Assembly: GCA_019637645.1 (NCBI GenBank)
Contig: JAHBVH010000045.1
Coordinates: 1 to 64,000 of the forward strand
Source: Caldilineaceae bacterium
Lineage (GTDB): Bacteria > Chloroflexota > Anaerolineae > Caldilineales > Caldilineaceae
Reading direction: 5' to 3'
Length of the DNA stretch: 64,000 nucleotides
A program made the position numbers and the translations under genes. Positions 1 to 6,787 of the stretch are shown piece by piece. How positions within the stretch are numbered: position 1 is the stretch's first letter; each line of letters begins with the position of its first letter. A model generated the notes under the pieces. The model had not been told where the DNA came from. It saw only the letters and a list, made by a program, of their open reading frames with translations, and made no database searches.

Positions 1-1
1 A

Positions 2-514
2 CAGACGCTGCAGGGTGATCTGGGCTATTCGAACCGCACGGACAAGCCGATCCGCCAGGAGATCGGGAAGCATCTGCGGCTCTCGGTGGGGCCAAGCATC
101 GGAACGTTGATTGGCGCGCTGGCGCTGGGGGGCTGGGTCACCTATGCTCGGCTGGCGCGGAGCTTGGTGCTGGCATTACGCCAACGGGACTTTGTGATCG
201 CGGCCCACGCCACCGGCGCGACCCACTGGTGGATTCTCACCCGCCATCTCTTGCCCAGTATCCTAGGGCCAGTTGTGGTACAGTTGAGCCTGGATGCTGG
301 CGCGACCATGTTGGCGATTGCCGCGTTGAGTTTTCTGGGCCTTGGGCTGCAACCGCCAACACCGGAATGGGGGGCCATGTTGGTTGAAGCGCGCCCCTAT
401 CTTGATCAAGCACCGCACCTCGTATTACCCCCAGGAGTTGCGATCTTCTTGGTGGTCTTTGGCTGCAATGCCTTGGGCGAAGCGTTGACGGATTGGCTAC
501 GGCCAAGCCCGTAA
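2..514 (+). CDS. ABC transporter permease, Dpp/Opp/Nik type (5' truncated; DppB/DppC chimera)
   Basis: Inner-membrane permease of the peptide/nickel ABC importer family. The frame is open from base 2. The first residues read GDLGYSNRTDKPI, which is the conserved loop near the start of DppB-type permeases. From about residue 28 the text switches to the DppC-type second half: GPSIGTLIGALALGGW, then the EAA-like loop DFVIAAHATGATHWWILTRH and LSFLGLGLQPPTPEWGAML. The C-terminal half of a DppB and the N-terminal half of a DppC are missing between these parts. The gene is therefore probably an in-frame fusion left by a deletion, or an assembly join. The C-terminal identity is firm; function of the chimera is doubtful. 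The next gene starts 73 bases downstream. Confidence 0.75.
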   Translation, partial: QTLQGDLGYSNRTDKPIRQEIGKHLRLSVGPSIGTLIGALALGGWVTYARLARSLVLALRQRDFVIAAHATGATHWWILTRHLLPSILGPVVVQLSLDAGATMLAIAALSFLGLGLQPPTPEWGAMLVEARPYLDQAPHLVLPPGVAIFLVVFGCNALGEALTDWLRPSP

Positions 515-587
515 AAGATCTAGCCGCTGCGGCGGCTTCTCGTTGTTAGCAAGAGATTTCAATCTCTCACACAAAGGAAAGCAAAAA

Positions 588-1376
588 ATGAAACAAGTGG
601 AACAACCAACCATCACGATAGATTGGGCGAACTGGCTGGTGCGTTGGGATGCCCAGCAGACGGGCTATCTGCCCGACCGGGAAGCGCGCTTTGACGCGAT
701 GCTGACCATCCTGGCCGAATTACTACCGCCGGATTTTGTGGCGCTGGATCTCTGTTGTGGGCCGGGGTCGATCAGCCAACGGCTACTGGAACGCTTTCCC
801 CAAGCGCGCAGTGTAGCCGTAGATCTTGATCCAGTGCTATTAGCCATGGGCCAGGGCGCGTTGGGCACCATGGGTGGGCGCTTGCGCTGGGCCGAAGCGG
901 ATCTGGGTGAGCCCACCTGGGTCGAGACTTTGGGTGAGAGCGCCTTTGATGTGGTGCTCAGCACGACGGCCCTCCATTGGCTGCGTACCCCCGATCTGGT
1001 ACGGCTCTATCATGAATTGGGCAAGCTGATTCGGCCCGGTGGTCTCTTCCTCAATGGCGACAATATCAAGTTTGGCCCCCATCTGGCGACACTGCAACAG
1101 GTCGCCACCGCGGTGCGCACCCAACGGTGGCGTGATGAAGCGTTTGCCCAACGGGGGGTCGAAAACTGGCAACAGTGGTGGGCCGCGCTAGCCGAGGAGC
1201 CGGCCCTGGCCGATCTGCTGGCCGAACGTGAGCGGCGCTTTGCTTGGCGCACCCCCGATAACAACGTCAATGCCGGTCAGGACCTACAGATCGGTGCCTT
1301 GCGCGAAGCTGGCTTCCGCGAAGTCGGGGTCATTTGGCAATATTTTGACAATTGCATCTTGATGGCCGTACGATAA
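588..1376 (+). CDS. class I SAM-dependent methyltransferase
   Basis: Soluble protein of 262 residues that should transfer a methyl group from S-adenosylmethionine to an unknown small substrate. Motif I is VALDLCCGPGS near residue 50, followed by an acidic loop (VAVDLDPVLLAMG) and the post-motif region VVLSTTALHWL, a pattern like trans-aconitate-type methyltransferases. The ATG at 588 is preferred because AAAGGAAA lies 8-15 bases upstream; an upstream in-frame ATG at 543 has no ribosome binding site. The neighbours do not tell the substrate. A palindromic hairpin repeat follows the stop codon directly. Confidence 0.8.
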   Translation: MKQVEQPTITIDWANWLVRWDAQQTGYLPDREARFDAMLTILAELLPPDFVALDLCCGPGSISQRLLERFPQARSVAVDLDPVLLAMGQGALGTMGGRLRWAEADLGEPTWVETLGESAFDVVLSTTALHWLRTPDLVRLYHELGKLIRPGGLFLNGDNIKFGPHLATLQQVATAVRTQRWRDEAFAQRGVENWQQWWAALAEEPALADLLAERERRFAWRTPDNNVNAGQDLQIGALREAGFREVGVIWQYFDNCILMAVR

Positions 1377-1378
1377 AA

Positions 1379-1415
1379 GTAGAGCTATCAGGTTTGCCAA
1401 ACCTGATAGCTCTAC
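1379..1415. repeat. palindromic hairpin repeat, copy A
   Basis: Perfect inverted repeat with 18-base arms (left arm GTAGAGCTATCAGGTTTG) and one loop base, 2 bases after the methyltransferase stop codon. It belongs to the ACCTGACAGGT hairpin family of this window but has a different, internally compensated stem. It probably acts as a terminator or transcript-end hairpin. Confidence 0.8.
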
Positions 1416-1477
1416 GGTGGCAGAGCGACCTTGGTATGTAAGTCTTTTATGGTTAGGCCGGGAAAGGGGAGGGGATT

Positions 1478-2377
1478 ATGTTGGATGTATTGATTGTGGG
1501 GGGAAGTGTGGCCGGTTTGAGCGCGGCCACCTATTTGGGCCGCATGCGACGGCAGGTGGTGGTGGTAGACGCGGGGGCGCCGTGCAACCGCTTTTCCCAC
1601 GCCTCGCATGGCTTTTTTACGCGGGATGGCGTGGACCCGGCTGAGCTGTTGCAGATTGGCCGCACGCAAGTCCAAGCCTATCCGACGGTCCAACTTCGTT
1701 CGGGGCTCGTGACAGCGATTGTGCCCCAAGCCGAAGGTTTTCTAGTAACCAGCGCTGTGGGCGAGCAGTGGGCGACGCGCAATGTATTGTTGACAATGGG
1801 CCTACGCGATCACCTACCCGCGTTGACCAATATTGAACACTTCTGGGGCCGTAGCGCTTTTCACTGCCCCTATTGTGATGGCTGGGAAGTGCGTGATCAA
1901 CCATTGGCCGTCCAGGGGAATGGCCCTAGCGCGATCCACCGGGCTCAATTGCTGCTCAATCTTACTGACGATCTGGTCATTTGCACCGATGGCCCAGCTA
2001 CCTTTACTGAGGCCGAGTGGCAATTGCTCCGAGCAAGGCTGGTACGCGTGATAGAGACGCCGCTGACGGGCTTGACTGGCGTGGGGGAACAGCTAGATAC
2101 CCTGCACTTTGCCGATGATAGCACCTTAGCCCGCCATGCTATCTTTATCAACCTACGCACGAGTCAACCGTCGGATCTGGTGGCTGGGCTGGGCTGTGAA
2201 GTGGATGAGAATGGCTTTGTCAAAGTCGATGCTCAGGGGCGCACCAAAGTGGCGGGGGTCTACGCCGCCGGGGATATGACCAGCCCCATGCGCGCCGTAA
2301 TCTTTGCCGCGGCGCAAGGGGCCAACGCTGGGATCTGGCTCAACGCAGCGTTGTTGGCGAATACTCCCGTAAAATGA
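1478..2377 (+). CDS. thioredoxin reductase-like FAD/NAD(P) oxidoreductase
   Basis: Cytoplasmic flavoprotein of 299 residues. The N-terminal FAD-binding motif is IVGGSVAGLSAATYLGR (residues 5-21). A redox CPYC motif is followed by DGWEVRDQPLAV near residue 130, and the second nucleotide-binding loop reads GNGPSAIHRAQLL. The C-terminal FAD motif is VAGVYAAGDMTSP. Length and order match the low-molecular-weight thioredoxin reductase family. Many such orphan members lack a proven thioredoxin partner, so calling it TrxB would be too strong. The ATG at 1478 has the purine-rich site AGGGGAGGGG just upstream. It stands alone between a hairpin repeat and the cbiX promoter. Confidence 0.85.
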   Translation: MLDVLIVGGSVAGLSAATYLGRMRRQVVVVDAGAPCNRFSHASHGFFTRDGVDPAELLQIGRTQVQAYPTVQLRSGLVTAIVPQAEGFLVTSAVGEQWATRNVLLTMGLRDHLPALTNIEHFWGRSAFHCPYCDGWEVRDQPLAVQGNGPSAIHRAQLLLNLTDDLVICTDGPATFTEAEWQLLRARLVRVIETPLTGLTGVGEQLDTLHFADDSTLARHAIFINLRTSQPSDLVAGLGCEVDENGFVKVDAQGRTKVAGVYAAGDMTSPMRAVIFAAAQGANAGIWLNAALLANTPVK

Positions 2378-2408
2378 TGCTTCTGCTGTGGTAGGGTCAG
2401 GCCACGGC

Positions 2409-2438
2409 TTGACAGCCCAAGCGCGCAAAGACTACAAT
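2409..2438 (+). promoter_or_regulatory. sigma-70-type promoter for the cbiX-like gene
   Basis: TTGACA (2409-2414) and TACAAT (2433-2438) are separated by 18 bases. Transcription would start near 2445, about 33 bases before the ATG at 2478. Confidence 0.6.
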
Positions 2439-2477
2439 GGCGTCATTCATTTAGAACACGACAGAAGGAATGATTGC

Positions 2478-3827
2478 ATGGATGCTTTGTTGTTGCTTGG
2501 GCCCGCTGGTCAATCACCTGCCACAGAAGAAGCTTATCAAACGCTCGTCGCTCCGGTGGCAGACCGCTTAGGGTTGGCCCCCGCGGCCTGCGCGCTGGCC
2601 TTCCGTGAAACCGCGGCGCTCACGAGCGTGCGTACCTTTATCGCGGCGGGGCATCGCCGGATTGTCGTGTTCCCGCTGGCCTTGGAAGCCGAAGAGCATC
2701 AACACGAAGCCATTTACGGCAGCTTGGACTGGATACGCGCCCAGACGCCCCAAGTCACCATTCGCTATGCCCCCATCCTTGCTATGACCCCGCCCTTGCT
2801 GGCCGCTTTAGCCGACCGCGTGGCTGCTGTGTTTTCCTCTTCCAAGCAAGCTGAACGCGCCGAGCGTGCCATCTTACTGATTGGGCGGGGTGGCGCTAAT
2901 GCCGAAAACAACGCCGAAATCGCGCGGATTGCCCGCCTCCTCTGGGAAGGGCGCTCCTATGGCTGGGTGGAAAGTGCTTACTACCAACAGAGCAAGCCCG
3001 GGGTGATTGAGGGGCTGCAGCGGTGCGCCAGACTCGGCGCACCGCGGATTGTGGTTGCACCCTATTGGCTCTATCTAGGGTCAAGCCAACGGCTCCTGAC
3101 CGCGCAGGTGGCGGCCTTTCAAGAACAACAGCCAACCATTTCGGTTACGGTGGCGGAAACGCTGGCTAACCACCCTGGCGTGATTGAGGCGATTGCCCAA
3201 CAAGCGATCCAGGCGGCGGCTGATCAACCCATGCCATTACCCCGCACCACCCACGGCCACCGTCATCGTCACGATCGTCACGGCAGCGAATCCCCCATGT
3301 CCCCCGCCGCCACCCCGCTGCTCCCGCCGCGCTATCGACAGGGCGCCAACGTGAGTGCTGCCCCGATGGGCGCGGCACCGCTGGTTTACGATGCGGCTGG
3401 GCAAGTGGCCTGGGATCGGGTGTGGGGTAAAGATGACCCCGACAGTCCTTTTTGCGAATTGGCCTTGGCTGGCGGTCCACCCCACCGTGGTGAGTTGTTG
3501 GAGCCAGTGACTCCCGAGGCCGTAAAAGCCGATTGGGCGGGGTATGGCCGTGTATTGGGCGAACTCACGCGGGGCATTCAACTGACCACAGGTCTCCGTA
3601 CCCGTCTTAGCCAAGCGCTCGGTTGGATTGGGGTCGAATGTGATAGCGAGGCCATGGCACTTTGGCTATTGCGCGCCATTGTGGTGGAAAATGTCAGTGT
3701 CCGCCGCGAGGGCGTGGTGCTATATTTACCAGCTGGTCCGGCCTTTCGGCTCGACCATGAGATCAAAAATGTCATCACTGCGCTGGCCAAGACCCACCAT
3801 TATTGGCAAGAGCATCAACTGGGCTGA
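2478..3827 (+). CDS. CbiX-type sirohydrochlorin chelatase-like protein with His-rich linker and extra C-terminal domain
   Basis: Predicted to insert cobalt, nickel or iron into sirohydrochlorin for a tetrapyrrole cofactor. Two CbiX repeats can be seen, about residues 1-130 and 132-250; the second starts ILLIGRGGANAENN and continues with RIARLLWEGRSYGWVESAYY. In the first repeat the usual HG of the metal-site strand is replaced (LLLLGPAGQS), so that site may be altered. A linker near residues 255-270 is very rich in His (HGHRHRHDRHG) and could hold or deliver metal. Residues about 330-449 form a further conserved-looking domain that I cannot name (GGPPHRGELLEPV ... REGVVLYLPAGPAF). The ATG at 2478 follows AGAAGGAA, and a good promoter lies upstream. 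The length, 449, is well above a plain CbiX. Confidence 0.75.
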   Translation: MDALLLLGPAGQSPATEEAYQTLVAPVADRLGLAPAACALAFRETAALTSVRTFIAAGHRRIVVFPLALEAEEHQHEAIYGSLDWIRAQTPQVTIRYAPILAMTPPLLAALADRVAAVFSSSKQAERAERAILLIGRGGANAENNAEIARIARLLWEGRSYGWVESAYYQQSKPGVIEGLQRCARLGAPRIVVAPYWLYLGSSQRLLTAQVAAFQEQQPTISVTVAETLANHPGVIEAIAQQAIQAAADQPMPLPRTTHGHRHRHDRHGSESPMSPAATPLLPPRYRQGANVSAAPMGAAPLVYDAAGQVAWDRVWGKDDPDSPFCELALAGGPPHRGELLEPVTPEAVKADWAGYGRVLGELTRGIQLTTGLRTRLSQALGWIGVECDSEAMALWLLRAIVVENVSVRREGVVLYLPAGPAFRLDHEIKNVITALAKTHHYWQEHQLG

Positions 3828-3876
3828 TACCCTCTGATGGGTTTCTCAACCTTGCATCCCGTTGGCTCTGTGGTTC

Positions 3877-3912
3877 CCATAACCGCCAACGCAAGAGGGT
3901 TGGCGGTTGTGG
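3877..3912. terminator. stem-loop after the cbiX-like gene
   Basis: Arms CCATAACCGCCAAC and GTTGGCGGTTGTGG pair with one wobble around an 8-base loop, 50 bases after the stop codon. There is no T tract, so intrinsic termination is uncertain. Confidence 0.45.
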
Positions 3913-3965
3913 ACGAGTCATATCCCTACGTCAAACAGTTTCTCCAGTGCGCGGGCTCGATTTTT

Positions 3966-4050
3966 TAGAAATTACGCCGTTGATCAGTGTGACCAGAGAC
4001 CTGACAGGTTTAACAAACCTGTCAGGTCTGGCCCAAGTGCGTAACGCCTA
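3966..4050 (+). repeat. 85-bp palindromic repeat element, copy B
   Basis: The core at 3997-4029 is AGACCTGACAGGTTT, AAC, then the reverse complement. The flanks are also part of the repeat: the 85-base unit matches the reverse complement of the element at 56081-56165 at 76 of 85 positions by eye. It lies between the cbiX-like gene and the copper-type block. Confidence 0.85.
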
Positions 4051-4089
4051 TTTTTTCAAATTATAGGAGTGTATGCTACAGTAACACCT

Positions 4090-4623
4090 ATGATGACGCT
4101 ACCAAGGGCGGGTGCGCGGTGGAAGCGCCCCTATAAACAGCTACTGCAGCGCTGGCAACGGTTGTTGCTCGGCTTTTATGTGGCGCTCTTTGCCCTAGTC
4201 CTGCCCCTGATCTGTTGGGGAGCGTTGGTCGAACCAGGCCATCCTCATCGTCTGCCCCACTTTGTCTTTGCCAGCCCGGTTCTGTCTCAAAAGCTCTCCA
4301 CGGGAACCACACCACCGCCCGCAGCGGTCGATCATACGGCCATGCCCCATGGGATGCCTCACGCGTTGGTGCATGGTCAGCCAACCGGGGCCACGGTAGA
4401 CGAAGCTGCGCTGCGCGTTTGCGGCCTGCTGACCGATGCCACGATCCCCGGACGATCGGCCCCGATGTTTGTGGCCTTTTCGCTACTCCTACTCGTCTTC
4501 TTTGCGGTCGGTGCGTTGGGCCCACGCGATTTGCCCCACTTTGTGATTTGGCAGCGTCTTCAGCTACCCCAGCCGCGTTATCTGCCCGTTCCCTTTCCAC
4601 CACCGCGCTTTTTTGCCCACTGA
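4090..4623 (+). CDS. hypothetical membrane protein with His/Met-rich segment
   Basis: I do not recognise a family. The 177 residues have a basic start (MMTLPRAGARWKRPYK), one hydrophobic segment near residues 19-43, a middle part with HTAMPHGMPHALVHG, a single Cys in VCGLLTD, and a second hydrophobic segment near 125-142 followed by a basic, proline-rich tail. His/Met-rich extracytoplasmic stretches between two membrane anchors would fit copper handling, and the next genes include CopC and CopD domains. Start choice is weak: GTG at 4069 is in frame with GGAG almost touching it, while ATG at 4090 or 4093 has no clear binding site. Confidence 0.55.
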   Translation: MMTLPRAGARWKRPYKQLLQRWQRLLLGFYVALFALVLPLICWGALVEPGHPHRLPHFVFASPVLSQKLSTGTTPPPAAVDHTAMPHGMPHALVHGQPTGATVDEAALRVCGLLTDATIPGRSAPMFVAFSLLLLVFFAVGALGPRDLPHFVIWQRLQLPQPRYLPVPFPPPRFFAH

Positions 4624-4644
4624 TTTTGTGCGAACTTACACAAA

Positions 4645-4682
4645 ACAGCGCTGACAGGCCAACTTGGGTGTGTCAGTGCTGT
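4645..4682. terminator. stem-loop after the His-rich membrane protein gene
   Basis: ACAGCGCTGACA and TGTCAGTGCTGT pair with one wobble and a 14-base loop, 21 bases past the stop codon. No T tract follows. Confidence 0.4.
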
Positions 4683-4790
4683 CCTGGTTTGATCTTGCCG
4701 TAGGGTGGCATCAACCACCTATACAATCACAACGATGACGGGGCTAGTCTGCGTCCCTGTTGTCGATCCAATCATTGGGAGAAATAAAGC

Positions 4791-5861
4791 ATGTTACGGA
4801 AGAACTGGTTTTTGATCGCGCTGCTGTTGTTCGGCGCTCTGTGGTTTCTACCCCACCAGCCGTTGGCTACCGCCGCGCCCATGGCGCATGATGATGCAAC
4901 TGCGACGCCAATACCAGCAGAAGCGTCCACCGATGATCACGCGGCTGACGCGCACGTGGGTACCGAAGAGCCAACCCTTACTGATCTGACAGCGCGCGTC
5001 CACGCGTTGGAGGAACAACTGGCGGCTGAGCATAGCCGTAGTGGAGGCGCGGATCTGAATCAAGTGACAACCGCGATCTATTTGCTCGATACCGCGGGGT
5101 TACATGATTTGGACGTGCGCTTAAATGAAGAGGGTGTCATTGAACCCGGCGACGCGGGACGGGTGAATCGGGTTGTCGACTTGCTCGCCTCGGTGAACTG
5201 GCCGGAACCGCTGGTGACAGAGGTCGTAACGCTGACAACGGCTTTGACCGATCTTGGCGCGGCCTTGACAGCTGATGATGTGGAAGCCGCCGCACCATTG
5301 GCAACCTTGGTCCATGAAGCCCAACATGATTTTTCGCATGCGGTCGAGCAGTGGGCCGAACATGCGCCTGCGCCCGCGCCGGATGCCGGCCAAGCCTTCC
5401 GGGTGACCAGCGCGGTCTATTTGCTCGATACAGCCGGGTTACACGATCTGGATGTCCGTCTGAATGAAGAGGCTCTCATTGAACCCGGTGACGCAGGCAC
5501 CGTAAAGCGGGTGGCGCGCCTGCTCGCCTCGGTGGACTGGCCAGAACCACTGGCGACTGAGGTCGTGACCTTGACCACCGCCCTTACCGACTTGGCGACG
5601 GCGTTGACCAATGACGATGTGGAAGCCGCCGCGCCATTAGCCACTACCATTCATGAAGTTCAACATGCTTTCTCCCATGCCGCCGAACATTGGTTGGGTG
5701 AAATGCTTGGTGGGCAGAGTGATGACGGGCATGGCAGTGAGGGTCACGGTGAGGAAGCCACGGCCGGTGATCACGGCGATCATGGGACCGGGGACGAAGG
5801 TAGTGGGGACGAAGGTAGTGGGGACGAAGGTGGCGAAGCGCACGAAAGTTCAGGAGGCTGA
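4791..5861 (+). CDS. secreted protein with two internal repeats and acidic Gly/His tail
   Basis: Unknown function. A clear signal peptide (MLRKNWFLIALLLFGALWF, cleavage near ATA-AP) is followed by a stretch of Asp, His and Glu and a short coiled-coil-like segment (LTARVHALEEQLAAE). Two near-identical modules of about 98 residues follow, starting at about residues 92 and 205. Each contains YLLDTAGLHDLDVRLNEE, EPGDAG, LLASV-WPEPL and DDVEAAAPLAT. The last 50 residues are rich in Asp, Glu, Gly and His with a DEGSGDEGSGDEG repeat. Recent duplication is likely. GGGAGAAATAAAGC precedes the ATG, and the CopC gene begins 9 bases after its stop, so an extracytoplasmic metal-related role is inferred. 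Confidence 0.7.
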   Translation: MLRKNWFLIALLLFGALWFLPHQPLATAAPMAHDDATATPIPAEASTDDHAADAHVGTEEPTLTDLTARVHALEEQLAAEHSRSGGADLNQVTTAIYLLDTAGLHDLDVRLNEEGVIEPGDAGRVNRVVDLLASVNWPEPLVTEVVTLTTALTDLGAALTADDVEAAAPLATLVHEAQHDFSHAVEQWAEHAPAPAPDAGQAFRVTSAVYLLDTAGLHDLDVRLNEEALIEPGDAGTVKRVARLLASVDWPEPLATEVVTLTTALTDLATALTNDDVEAAAPLATTIHEVQHAFSHAAEHWLGEMLGGQSDDGHGSEGHGEEATAGDHGDHGTGDEGSGDEGSGDEGGEAHESSGG

Positions 5862-5869
5862 GTCTGCTT

Positions 5870-6547
5870 ATGCAACGGAAACGTACACGTCACCCTTTAG
5901 GACTGGCACTGCTTTTGCTGGTCGGCTGCTCTGTGTTCTGGCCCTTGTCGCGCACGCTGGCCCACGCCGACTATGAACGGGCCGAGCCCGCAGCGGATGC
6001 GATTTTGTCCACCCCGCCAACGCAGGTACGGATGTGGTTTACCCAAGAACTCTTCCGGCGTCAGGGCATGAATAAGATCGAAGTCTTCGATGCCGCAGGG
6101 CAACGGGTTGATCTAGATGATACGACAATTGATGACGATGACCGCACCTTGCTGCAGGTGAGTTTGTCGCCAGTACTCTCTGCTGGTCTCTATACCGTGC
6201 GCTGGCAATCCCTATCGGCAGACGATGGGCATGCGGGGACGGGTGAGTTTTCGTTCACTGTCGGCGCTGGCACCGACAGCACGGCTGGCGCGCCAGCCGT
6301 GGAGGCTACCGCCACCGCTCTCCCTACGGTTGCGCCCACGAACACCACCCCGCCGCGGTTGGCCGCCACGGCTGGGCCAACGGCCACTGCCTCGGTGATC
6401 CCGCCCACAGCTACGCCTAGCGGGGCGTTTCCTGGGCTGCCCTGCTTGGGGGCCGCGCCCTTGCTGCTGGTCGTGGGTGCTGTGCTAACACAACAGCGCC
6501 GGGGACGGCGCTGGGCGTGGCTGTGGGGCGCGAAGCCTAAGATGTAA
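5870..6547 (+). CDS. CopC-domain copper resistance protein, membrane anchored
   Basis: Extracytoplasmic copper-binding protein of 225 residues. A signal peptide ends at LAHADYERAEPAADA, so His and Asp sit at the mature N-terminus as in CopC copper sites. The domain continues with MWFTQEL and ends with LSADDGHAGTGEFSFTV, the second half of the copper site. A Thr/Ala/Pro-rich spacer and a C-terminal hydrophobic helix with basic residues (QQRRGRRWAW) anchor it. AGGAGG lies 13 bases before the ATG. It is in tight series with the duplicated secreted protein and upstream of a CopC-CopD fusion, from which it is separated by a nested inverted-repeat element. Confidence 0.85.
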   Translation: MQRKRTRHPLGLALLLLVGCSVFWPLSRTLAHADYERAEPAADAILSTPPTQVRMWFTQELFRRQGMNKIEVFDAAGQRVDLDDTTIDDDDRTLLQVSLSPVLSAGLYTVRWQSLSADDGHAGTGEFSFTVGAGTDSTAGAPAVEATATALPTVAPTNTTPPRLAATAGPTATASVIPPTATPSGAFPGLPCLGAAPLLLVVGAVLTQQRRGRRWAWLWGAKPKM

Positions 6548-6580
6548 TTTCTAAGCGATGGTTTGCAAAGAATTCCCCGG

Positions 6581-6737
6581 ACACCTGACCGGTTTTCATG
6601 AACATTAACGATTAAAAGTGGTAAACCGCCCGGCGCTGATGAAGATTACCGATTTTAATAATTAATCTTCATCAGCGCCGGGCGATCAGCATATACCGCA
6701 ACATTTTCGCAATCTTCATCAAAAATCGGTCAGGTGT
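6581..6737. repeat. nested inverted-repeat (MITE-like) element, copy J
   Basis: Outer arms ACACCTGACCGGTTTT (6581-6596) and 6722-6737 are reverse complements with one mismatch and resemble the window's hairpin family. Inside lies a second perfect inverted repeat with 22-base arms (6627-6648 and 6663-6684) and a 14-base AT-rich loop. The element fills most of the space between the copC gene and the copC-copD gene. Confidence 0.75.
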
Positions 6738-6787
6738 GGATGAGTCCTATCCCCTTTTCAAACCGTTGCTAAAGAATAAAGGACGCC

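Noticed and set aside
3803..4066. 87-codon frame after the cbiX-like gene
   Set aside because: It overlaps the cbiX end and runs through the 85-bp repeat element, so it is not a gene.
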